DNA from: Rallus limicola
Lineage: Eukaryota > Chordata > Aves > Gruiformes > Rallidae
Assembly (NCBI GenBank): GCA_022605955.1
Contig: JAKCOZ010000005.1
Coordinates: forward strand, 28,222,450 to 28,286,449
DNA length: 64,000 nt
Direction of reading: 5' to 3'
Shown here: positions 50,401 to 61,650 of the stretch, piece by piece
How positions within the stretch are numbered: position 1 is the stretch's first letter
Layout of the letters: the number at the start of each line of letters is the position of its first letter
The notes under the pieces: model-generated
Databases searched by the model: none
Told to the model about the DNA's origin: nothing
The model's input: the letters and a program-made list of their open reading frames with translations, nothing else
Made by a program: the position numbers and the translations under genes

Positions 50401-53400
50401 TACAGGGGTTCAGTAATATCACTGCAACTACCCTTGGAAAAGGAACCTTGGGGAAAATTGAGTTTCAGTAGGAGCAAAGAACTGAAAATTCTAGTTATAG
50501 TTTCTTCTTACCACAGGCTTCTGTCTTTTAGGCACCATCATGCGTTTTTTAATGTTTCTAGCAGACCTATTTTTTACCAGTCATTCAAGAAAGACTCAAA
50601 CAGAATAGTTTACATATCACTTTTGTTGCTATTCCCAAGTACATTAACTATAACTTCAAACATAACAGGACAAAATACTAATTACATTTTTTTTTATAAA
50701 AACAGACAAACCCAGAAGCATTAAGGAGCATTATCCCTTCTTTTTGTGTTTCTTTGAAACTGGATTTTTAAGGCTTTTGGAATGAACAGAGAAAGCATCT
50801 ATGCCATTTTGTAGGACACTTCAGAATGGGAACATCCAGGCTGCACAGAAAATGGCTGTTTTCCACTATAAACAAAAAAGGCATTAGCATTGCATAATAG
50901 CTTCGGGGCTGGTTTCAGCTGCGTTATGTCACATAGGGATGAATGTGAGAATTGCAAGGTGATCTGCGGTGAAAAGCACAGTATGTTTCCTAACCTAGAG
51001 ACCCATTGATGCATCCTGATAATACGTACTTTCAAAAGCATCAGAAAATCAATTTATCTCCTTAAAAGCTTTCATAAATATTGAACGCCTTGACACAAGA
51101 ATACCTATGTCCTTAGTATAAAAGATTTTGTCCAGATTACAAAATACCATGCAAGATATGTTTTCCAGCCTAAATCTGCCGCATCCTTGGTGCTAGCCTC
51201 TGTGCGTAGTGAAAGGCGTTCTTTGTCATGCAGAGCTCGCAATGTTTGTCAGCTCCGTGGCTGGCTTGAGGCTCTCGGATAGTCATGAGATAATTTGAGG
51301 GAGTAGCCAGAGGTTTGAAGTTAACAAAAAGTGACTGAGTTTATATCTAGGACTATGTTAAATAAGGTTAGGTCAGCTGGTTTAAGCAAGCATACTATTT
51401 ATAGAGTATGCTGCTTTTACAGGAAGTATTTTTCAAAGAAAACTTAGGTTAATGCCTCATTGTGTCCCTCAATTGTACCTCTTAACCCAGAGAAATGTTC
51501 CCGAGAGGTCATTCAGAGTTACATTTGAAATGATTTTTTTACCTATTTATCTTGTCCTAGGTAAGTTTTGTAGATGGAGGAGAAAACTAAATGTGTACAC
51601 TTACTGGAAAATATACAATGTTGTTTAACCACCAAGAGAAAAAAATATAAAAATACACAATATTTGGCAAATTATTTGAACAATTACTTTTGAGAAAACA
51701 TAGTCTGCATATGGAGCTTTACATACAGAAGGGCTAAAATTACTAAAATAATTTTTTGGAGAAAATTTTACCAGTGAACATTAGATTGGTAGAAAGGTAG
51801 GGCTTCCTTTGCAAGATTATGATATTAGATTTAAGTGGCCTAGCAGTAAAGTTCACAAGAAAATGTCATATTCTTTTATTGTCAAGCTACTAGAGAAGAT
51901 CTGTCTTCTTAGAGGCAGATAATATCAACTCTGTGACAGACTGGGAGATTTTCTGTGAAAGAGAACTTTGAATGATAGCTGCTCTATACTGAATGGAAGG
52001 CTGGAAAAGAAAGAACAAGGGCTTTTGTCTCAAGAGCATTGTAGCTAAATTCCACAGACAAGAACCAAAAAGCCAGTCTTATGCATTTTATGCTTGGGCT
52101 TCTTAGAGAATGTCTAGAAAGTATTTAGTGTGAATGTTTCTGTATGCAGCATTGCATACCGTGCTCCTCCTCAGTAATTATCAGCTGTAAGTAAGCATTT
52201 CTGGAGCAGCTAATTCTCAGAAGAACAACCAGACCTTCCTGCTCCTGCAAAGACAGTAACACAGACAAGAGAAATCTAGGTGTGAACTCTAAGACAAGTG
52301 TAATATGCTGCTATAACATGCAGCCAGTCAGTTAATGAATGAAATACAAGCATTTTCATCATGCCATTGATATTTTGAGGAAGATTTAGTCTTCCATAGT
52401 TTTTCAGTGGGACCCTTGCATTTTAACACAGTTATCACAGCAGATGTGCCTACATAAGATCCTTTTAATATTTTTGTCTCTCTCTCCCATTTTATACTTG
52501 AAATATTTTCTATCTTGATCATTTACACATTTGTTACATGAATAAATCAGTATAGGAAGGAAGTATTTTTCTACATTGTCTACGTTTTTATTAAAATAAT
52601 CTGTTCTTAACTTTTTTATACTGAAAATTTTCTGTACCTTTTTATATTAAAGTATGTTGCAGCACTTAAAATTTCCTCTGCATCTACTTTTTTCTCAAAT
52701 CATGCAGTGTAAATCATGTACAGATAATTTCTGACAATCAGAATTCTAAATGAATGTAATTTACTTAACATTTTCCTACAACAATATATGAGTAAATATG
52801 TTAGTGTCTGCTTCTAAAAATATGGCCTACATATACCTGTAGGTCAATGGGAAGAAAAAAATGGTTTCTTGAGGTAGATGGGTATAAGAATAGTAATTAA
52901 TTGCTGAGCTAAAAGAATGTTTAATGCTAAAGTATTAAAGAAATTAACCTGGCATTGGATGAAACTACCTTTGAGATGGCTTCCCATGGACTTGCCATTA
53001 TAAGTGGCAAACATCACACACTACAGTTTATTGTCTTGTATATGATTGCAGATGATTAATTTGCAACATGTAGACTAAATAAAGATGTAAAAGTAATGGT
53101 GAGACCAGAACATCTAACTTTCTATTTCCATGTAGTGGTGACGGGAAGGAATTTTTCCCCACATAGCACCAATGTTTCATAGTGACTCCCTGATGTCCAA
53201 CATTGGAGACCCAGAACATGACACACAGCCCAGGACAAGGTGGGTTTATCCATGTGGTCTAGCTTTTTCCTCTAATGCAAGGACTGCATCTTGTTGAGAT
53301 GTGTAAAGCAGGGTAAAGTACAGAATTAACTGTAAAATTTTCCATATTTTAAGCTATAGATCAGGAATAAAAGTTTAACTTTGCAACACGGTCTAAGTGT

Positions 53401-55364
53401 ATCTTAGATGAAGCATTTCATAGGGAAGTATGTAAACTAAGATGTTTTTGTTTCTGAATAATCTGAGCTTGTTCTTAATTTTCAGTAATGTGACGGACAT
53501 ACGTTAATACATCACTACTTACAGATTATTTGAAAGCTACTGCTTTGAATACAAGCTATTCATAACTTTGCCACCTACTTACTACCTATCTCACTTCCTG
53601 ATGGGTCCCCAAATTCATCAGTGCTTCTCAGCGTAGTCATGTGAAGATTTACAGTGAAGATGTTTTCAGGAAAGCATGTTTGTGTAAGGCTATGGAACAC
53701 TCTCATTCTGCCAAAACTCTTCTGACCAAAAATGTGTTTTATATATTTATCTGCTCAACACAAAAATGACAGGTAAATGTCTTGCCAAGCCTTGAACATG
53801 GTACATACGATTCTCTAATCTTGTATTTTATATTTACACATTAGTTATTAAACAATAGCAGCTGGTGGCACTAAAAAGAATTAACATTCCATAGTACTGT
53901 GATTCTTACCAGATGTCCACATATCTTCAAAATACATGATTCATTAGTTCAACAATATAACAGAAGCTATATTCAGGACAATACGTTGAAGATGTATGTA
54001 CAGGGATAATTTTGAGCTCAAAATGAGAGTAATGAATGAAAATCCTTGTGACAGTCCTAAATGCTTCTGATGAAAAGGTACATGCACTGACAAGTGAAAC
54101 AGCATATAGATCTTTGAATAGATGTTATTTTTACCTGCCATTCTTCAGGAATGAGCTGTAAATGATTGTCAAGTTTGATGACAAAGAGCAAAGTGAGAAG
54201 GGTGGGAAATTATAAGACACAGCATCTCATTCATGAAGGTAAATCAGGTAAAAGGAGTAGTAGACTAGTACAGAGACTGATGTTTTATTGCTTTTGAAAT
54301 GTTACTTTTTCGACACACATTGATTAAGCAGTCTAAAGAAAAAAAACAACAGAATCCATGAACTTGCTTATACTGAACTTCAACCATTTTATGGCAGTCA
54401 ATTTTCAATTAAACTATTCTTCACTGAGACCACATTGAGACCAAGGGATGTGTAATGAAACTCATTTGTAATGAGAAATCAATGTTTTATCAAGCTTTTC
54501 TAGAAAATATGTAGAATGCTACTATAAAATTCCTAATACTGTAACCAGACTGTGGACCATGTTTCAGGGAATACAGTACAATCAAATAGAACAAAACCCC
54601 CAACCTGTCAGGGATTTTCAAAATGAAAGAAGTATCAAGATTTAGATGAATTTCCTAAAGAAATAGATGCAACAAGGCCAACCTGACTAAAAATTTGGTT
54701 ATGGTATTTAAACCATAGAGTTATGAGCAGTTAAGCATAGGAGAGTTATGTGCCATTGGAAAAAAAACCCCAAAATACCAGCTAGAGCTATGGAATAGTG
54801 AAGTATCACCTTTTTAATGATCCACACTAATATCAGAAAAGATGACTAGAAGGAATATTTTTAAGAAGAGATGATATCCATATAGGCTGACAGGGTAAAG
54901 GAAAGGAACAAATGCATGGGAAAGCCAGAGTAGAGATAGCAAACAGCAGGCCAAATAGAATAGAAAAGAAACATTCCTTACCACTGCCTATTTCTGCATA
55001 ATTTGTGAAACTGCTACCAGATGCCTTGTGGAAATAAGGAGTTTGTCTTGGTCAAAGAATTATGGTGCCTGTGAAACTTTCAGGACACTGGAGCTTACGA
55101 CAAGTATGTAATACGTTAAACCTAGCCATAGCTTTCTGAAAGTTAAGTCTTAACTACTCAGCAGGACATCCGTTGTATTGTAATTATCTAAGGTAGGTGA
55201 AGGGGCACTGGTGATATTCCACTGACTATAAAGCAAATTAGACAATAGCCTACTGAATCCTGTTGAAGGTGTATGCAGTTATTTTCTCCCTAGATAACTT
55301 ATCCTTCACATAGCAATGGCAGCATTTATGGGGGTCAGTCATGAAAATAATTAAATCCTCCCCC

Positions 55365-55907
55365 TCTACTCTGCCCTGGTCAGGCCCCACATGGAGTATT
55401 GTGTCCAGTTCTGGGCTCCCTGGTATAAAAAAAAGACAGGGATGTCCTGGAAAGAGTCTACAGGAGGGTTATGAAGATGATTAAGGGCCTGGAGCATCTC
55501 CTCTGTGAGGAAAGGCTGAGTGCACTGGGTCTGTTCAGCCTTGAGAAAAGGAGCCTAAGGGGGGACCTTATTAATGTTTATAAATATCCTAAGTATGGGA
55601 TGCAGGGGGAAATGGCCAGCCCATTTTCAATGGTCTGTGGGGACAGGACAAGGGGCAATGGCTGCAAGTTAGAGCACAGGAAGTTCCACACCAACATGGG
55701 GAAGAACTTTTACACAATGAGGGTGGCAGAGCCCTGGGACAGGCTGCCCAGGGGCGTTGTGGAGTCTCCTTCTCTGGAGATATCCAAGACCTGTCTGGAC
55801 GCCTGTCTGTGCAATATGAGCTAGGGAGCCTGCTTTGGGAGGGAGGTTGGACCCGATGAATGTCTCAAGGTCCCTTCCAACCCCTATTATTCTGTGATCC
55901 ATGATCA
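55365..55907 (+). mobile_element. CR1 LINE, 5'-truncated, ORF2 C-terminal frame largely open
   Basis: The copy starts at TCTACTCTGCCCTGGTCAGG and runs to ATTATTCTGTGATCCATGAT. One frame is open from 55,471 to a TAG at 55,824 and carries the CR1 C-terminal signature, [20 protein letters not shown], then [17 protein letters not shown] and [20 protein letters not shown]. This frame is the natural end of the CR1 reverse-transcriptase polyprotein. Upstream, an A-run (eight A near 55,428) shifts the frame relative to the copy at 33.0 kb. That copy is close in sequence and starts at nearly the same place, so both belong to one CR1 subfamily. The endonuclease and most of the polymerase are absent, so it cannot move. 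It would be a typical source of false gene predictions. Confidence 0.93.
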
Positions 55908-56089
55908 CCTTATGGCCAATCTGAATATACCAGAGGAGCTGAAACAGCAGCAAAACTTCTCAATGGCATATCAGGATTTGAAGTAGTTTTTCCTCAGATG
56001 GCTATAAAGGATCCCAGAAAAGAAGGAATTACCAGCTGTGATCAGGTACAACAAATGAGGTCCATCAATACATTTTGTGCACTTTTAGT
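55908..56089. other. Spacer between CR1 tail and LTR half
   Basis: Nothing recognised. It may include the diverged 5' half of the LTR that follows. Confidence 0.5.
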
Positions 56090-56364
56090 GTCATGCTCCA
56101 TATATAACTGGAGTTATGGAGTATGTGGCATGGCTCAAAATAGCTGAGCATCAGCTTTGTGTAGTGAGAAATTCTGATATGAATCAATTGTTTTGTATAC
56201 TGTCATTACCATCATCCTCTTCTGTCCTGTTAAACAGTCTTTATCTCAAAACATGAGTTTTACTTTTCTTTTTTCTCTCCCCCAATCCCACTTTGTGGTG
56301 AGTCAGGGGATTGAGTGAAAGGCTATGTGGTTGCTTTATCCACCAACTAGGTTAAACCCCAACA
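56090..56364 (+). mobile_element. 3' half of an ERVL-like LTR, same family as at 14.0 and 23.9 kb
   Basis: Recognisable from GTCATGCTCCATATATAACT (TATA region) through GTCTTTATCTCAAAACATGA, a pyrimidine-rich run, CCCCCAATCCCACT, then GGCTATGTGGTTGC, and it ends GTTAAACCCCAACA at 56,364. The U3 start (TGTCCTGGTTTCAG) was not found, so the element is truncated at its 5' side or too diverged there. No target duplication could be tested. Confidence 0.78.
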
Positions 56365-59300
56365 ACGGAGAGTCCTGCTATGGCTCAGACAAAACAATAA
56401 GGCAACAATCTGAAGGGTGAATTACTTCTTTAATGAATCAATAGGAAGTAAAGCATTGAGAAATGTCCCAGAGAATGGGAATGACCCAGTGAAGTAGGAC
56501 AGATTTAAAACTTAGCTTATTTTCTTACTTAAGTAGCCTTCCTTGGTGATAACAAAAAGCTTGGCTTTCTGTAGTCATTTCCTAATGCTGTGTAACACAT
56601 GGCATAAGGACAAAGTTCTGCACAGGGTAGGTCTCACCAAGAACCTGTTGAATGTTCTTTGTATGCTGAAGGAGATGCTTAGTGGATGACATTGTGAAGC
56701 TAGATAGATGGTTTGAACCCACATATGTTATTAGTTTACCCAAATACAGCAATGTAATTAAGCCCATATACCTGAATTTTAAGAATTATACAATACATCA
56801 AAACTTCATGGAAACATTAAAAAGAGTGGTGGGAAAAACCCAGATCAGTTAGTCTCTGCCTCTAGCACAGGCCAAGTTAACCATGATTAATTTACCTTTC
56901 TGGCTGCCAGACCCTTTTAAAAGGCAATTTTCTCTGTATGCCAAGAGAAAAAGCTGTAAGTCTCCCAAATCACCTGGAAATGCTAGTTTATATCTGCTGT
57001 AGTTGCCAGGCAACCATCACAATCTTCCAGTTACTAAAAATTATCTGACTGGAGTTGACCTTACTTTTATGCCATGGTTACCCCTGCAGCCTTCCCCAAA
57101 ATAACAAAATTCTGTCAATCTGCCAGAAACAAAATTCTGTCATTACACTGAAATTTTGCAGCCCATTAGTCCATAATATGAACTACTGCCTTTAGGTGTC
57201 CCAAAGGGATGAGCTGCTAAAGCAACTGATTTATTTCAGTTAGAAGCAAGGTTTTTGTTTTTCAGCACATGTGCACCTCATTTTTTAATAAATATTGATT
57301 CCAAACATGTGGACTCAAGGACCCATACTGCATTGCAATCTTAGCCAAAATCTTAGACTGCATAAGAATGCAGCCTGGTTTTAAGAATGTAGTACATTAA
57401 TTTCATGGCCCTAGAGCAACAAATGACATCAGTAATTATTGCATGTCACTATCAATATACAGATCAATCAGTGCAAAACTTATAGTCAAGAATTTCCATG
57501 ACAATTAAATCACATTAGCTTTTAACTTATTAAGCATTTATTGTTTATATTGCAATTGAAGTGTGAAAAAGTCCTGTTTTACAAAATTCCTACTTTGCAA
57601 GCAGGAGGAAAAAGAAAAAAGGCGTTCCTAATGACAAAGTACTCAGCCTGAAGTTCTACTGCTACTTCATGCTCCTGACATCTGAAATTCTCAGATGAAT
57701 CAGGCAGAAAGAAACTGTATATTAACCAGGGAGCTACTAGGGTGATCTTTAGCTTATCTAACTTTGCCTAGCTTCAGTGGATAGGTACAGTTTAAGCTAC
57801 ATTCTCTTGACAGATAAGAGAGCTCCCAAGAAGGTTCATCCATATAGCTGAAATGACAAGTTAGATGTAGTTCAGATGAGTAACTTAAAACAGTTACCTA
57901 ACTTTTAGACAGCTGATGTTCAGTAAGATGGGTTACGCAGTTGGGTTATGCAGTTATAAGTGAACGATGGAAAGTACAATGTAGATGGACTTTAAAGTCA
58001 CACTGCAATTATGTATAACAGGTACAACTACTCTCAGATTGTCTAACTGATTAACCCACTGAACACTGCCCTTTCTGTAGATTGTTCTAATGTGATGCAG
58101 AGATATTTTTTCTAGAACTTTAAAAAAGATTGACTCACTATTTCTTTCTTGCTAGATTTCATTTATGTTCTGCAAGTTCAACATCTTAGCCTGGAAAAGA
58201 ATATAATTGTGTTATAAAAATGTGACTTGTACTTACCCTACTTAAAATAGCGCAAGAGTTGCTAAGTGAAATTATAACACTATTAAGTATAAGAAAGTTA
58301 TAAGATCCAGTGAAGAACACAGTGATTCAGAATCCCTTCTGGCAAAATTCTGATTTACTTTCTATATCCCTCAAAAATAAGCAAGCTATAAAAGAGATAA
58401 GCATAAATTTCTTCTACTTTAGTTTTATAAAACCCAAATAGGCTGTAACATTTTATATTGAACACATTATTACTTTGCATTTCTTTTTCCAAGAAGTGGA
58501 TATTTGTACTACTGCCAGTGAAGTAGATAATGAAATAATTCAGCAATGCATAATGCTAATTTTACTTGTTCACCCACTGTTTAAAAGATGTGAAATATTA
58601 TCTTGTAAATTATTTGTACACACTTCATAAAAAAATCCTGCTGCATATGTCCCCTTTTTATATGAAATGAAAGTACTTCCTGTTGAAGTTTTCAGGGAAT
58701 CAAGAGTATTATAATAGTCTTACAGTCTGCATGTATAAAATGCTGATTGATGTGGGACCTAATACTTCAGCTGTATTATTCCTAAACCTGAAGCTGAGGC
58801 CACACTGGGCAGTGATGTCTAAAGTAGTGCAAAATGAAAAGTTTCACAAATGCTTTGAGCCTGATCAGGCATTTGCCCAAAGAAACGCTGACTGCTCTTC
58901 ATACCTTTTTTTCATCCCTGTGCTGTTTTATTCCTTGAAGACCAGAATTATTGTTTGTGGAGCTTCATAATGAATGTGTGGAGCAACTACAATAACCATT
59001 CAGTTATCCATATCCCATGGATCATTGAATCCTAACTAACTGAATTGAAAACTAACCTGAATTAGTCTTAATCCAGGTCAGTTCCCCACCCCAATGTTAG
59101 AGTCTTATAAATGTGGCATAGGGTGTAAGGGTGGGGAAAGGAGATAAGATGGGATGGACTGGCACAGAAACAGGAATGAGCAGCTGCATCCACTCTTGTA
59201 TTCAACAGTGCTGATTTATGCAGATTTAATGGTTGTGAGAAGATCATCTCAGGCACATGAACTGTAGACCTGTAAATTGGTTAATATGGACATGTTTAGT

Positions 59301-61120
59301 GTTATTGGAAACTTTTCCTTCAAGCTAATTAATTTTTAAATAGTTCTGCAATATGAACAGTGTGTAGACAATTGTATGCATATGTTAAATATTCACAGGT
59401 TTAGAACAGATCTGTAGGATGTTAACTTATGAAATCACATGGGTATTTTGCTTAAATGGCACCTGCTGTTTTTAATATCTGAGTGATTTCAATGAAGATA
59501 TCAGCAGAGGAAGCAATGATGTGTCTAGTGAGACTGTGTGCTCAAAGGTGAATGGTATCTGGAAGTAGGACAACAGCAGAAAGTAAGCAGATATGCTAGA
59601 GGATATAATATCAGTGGCTGGAAGCTATTTGGATAGCAAATGCTGCAAGTTTTATGAATGGCTGTCAGGAGCCAATCATATAAAATAAACCTTACATAAA
59701 CCACATAGAAGCTTGGGAATAGACATGTGAAGTATTTTGTGCTCCCTCCTTTTGGATCAGATGGCATATCTAGGTCTAGATCTGAATCTAGATGGGATTA
59801 ATCTTGGTAGAGCAGTACAGAATCTCCTGAACTGATCCTAACCTTACAAAGAGCATATCTTTCGGAGATAAAAATACATTAATGGATGTGATGATGGAGA
59901 AGGCATCTTGACATGTCATTCCAGTAGCTAGTTACTCACATTCCTAAAATATGCAATCAAACCTAGTGTGAAATTCTGTCTTCAACTTCCAGATTCTGGA
60001 TCCTTTCATACTTATTAGGCTAATCTGAGAACTCAGTCTGTAACATCTAGCTCTTCAGACTCTATGAACAAATTCTTCGAGTTCATGTGATACTAGAACT
60101 TTTTCCTACTAGGAAATATTTTCTACTTTTTTTTTTTAACCATATTTATGATGAAGGCCAGCTTTAGGCATCAGGAAAGTAAGTACGGCAGACTTCTCAT
60201 GTCAGCAAAATGCCTCAGGATGGACTCCTGTGGCCTTGGTTAGATATCTCTTGTTTCTTCCTGCAGAGACAGAGTAAGTTACTTTAATAGTGAAACTTTC
60301 CAGAGGCTCCAAATCTCTGTTTTCCATTCAAAAACCCCTATCCTAAACACAACAGAAACTAACCTAAGAGCAAAAATTTCAATGACTGTAGATACCAAAT
60401 TATTTTACTAAAAACATTAACACTAATAAAAGGTATTCCATCCAAGAATTATAAGTTATTTTACTAGCAATTACACCCAATTTACAGACATACAGGAATA
60501 AGTGGTCACTTGCCTAAAGTCAAAGAACTATTCAGAAACAGATCTGGAAATAGAAACAAACCTTCTCTTTCAATGTTCATCAGAGAATGCATCAACTGTG
60601 CTCTGTAGTAAATCTATTTAAAGCACAAATTAAGTATTTAAATGTTGATCTGTCTTTTAAATATTAAAATCATGATTTGGTACAAGTTCACACAAATGAT
60701 GGCACCCAAAACCTAACATGCCCCGGAGAAAAGTGCTCAAAGATTTAAAATGAACCGTTTAACTCTCATTTAAATGACAAGGTTTTTGAGGGTTTTTTTC
60801 CCCCTCTGCTGTGTTCTTTTTATAAGTTTAAGACATACAATAACTTTGAAACACTTGATTACTTGAGTCTTATTTCTGTTTTCTTTGTGTCTTGGGTTAT
60901 TTTGGTCAGGTGTGATTGCATCACCAAGCCCATAGAATCAATAGACCAAATAGGTCTGACACTAGTGAATGAATAAATACATACTTGCGGACATCCGCTG
61001 TCCTAATTTCATACATCTTAAACAGTGGGTTTGCTCAACAGCTGTTCATATGCACCATTAGTGCCCTCTGCAGTATTATAATGTAGTGGTGATATGATAC
61101 TGTGGTATGGTAATAAAACT
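56365..61120. other. A+T-rich non-coding stretch, no gene seen
   Basis: A 13-bp tandem duplication is at 57,930-57,955. An open frame at 58,683-58,970 (plus, 95 codons) is unrecognised. No mobile element was noticed. Confidence 0.55.
57930..57955. repeat. 13-bp tandem duplication
   Basis: GGGTTACGCAGTT is followed directly by GGGTTATGCAGTT, with one difference (C/T). Confidence 0.85.
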
Positions 61121-61650
61121 TGTGGTTTAACCTGGATGGCAGTTAAAACAACCACACAGCCGTTCGCTGTTGCCCCATCACCATAGTGAGGTGGTAGAGA
61201 GAATCAAAAAGGAAAAAAAAAGGAAAGGTAAAACTCATGGGTTGAGATAAAGACAGTCCAATAGGACAGAAAAAGCTGATGATGAGAAGGATAATATACT
61301 GAGCAAGGGATGCATGGCACAATTAGTCACCACCAGAAGTCATTGCTCAGACAGTTCCTGAGCTGGACAACCACCCAGTTACATACCGATCATGATGTCA
61401 TATGCTATGGAATATCCCTTTGGCCACTTTGTGTCAGCTGCTCTGGCAGTGTCCCCTCCCAGCTTCTTGGGCATCCCCCACCTTCTTGTTGGCAGGCTTG
61501 TATGAGAAACTCAAAAGTCTTTGACTGCTTGGCAACAGCTAAAACATCAGTGTGTCACCAACATTATTCTCATCCTAAATCCCAAACAGCACTAGGTCAG
61601 CTGCTAGAAAGAAAGTTAACTCCATCCCTGCCAAAAAGAAAAGAGCAACA
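61121..61650 (-). mobile_element. Solo LTR, minus strand, same ERVL-like family
   Basis: Read on the minus strand, the 3' end is GGTTAAACCACA at 61,121. Upstream of it lie ACTGTCTTTATCTCAACCCA and TGAGTTTTACC. U3 shows the GGCCAAAGGGATATTCCATA landmark near 61,425 and GATGGAGTTAAC near 61,625. The 5' terminus is degraded: GAAAAGAGCAACA at 61,638-61,650 could correspond to the family start GAAACCAGGACA on this strand. Flanking five-mers match only partly, so no duplication is claimed. No internal retroviral sequence is present. The plus-strand frame at 61,310-61,681 runs antisense through it and is not a gene. Confidence 0.8.

Larger units (their letters stand above)
46081..55364. other. A+T-rich non-coding stretch, no secure gene
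   Basis: Over 9 kb without a recognised mobile element. A perfect hairpin is at 46,245-46,265. A homeodomain-site-rich block is at about 46,900-47,030, and a short GC-richer block with a GGAT microsatellite is at 47,270-47,480. Open frames at 50,799-51,041 (minus, 80 codons) and elsewhere are unrecognised. Confidence 0.5.

Noticed and set aside
55471..55824. Open frame of 117 codons on the plus strand
   Set aside because: It is the CR1 ORF2 end inside a truncated LINE and not a host gene.
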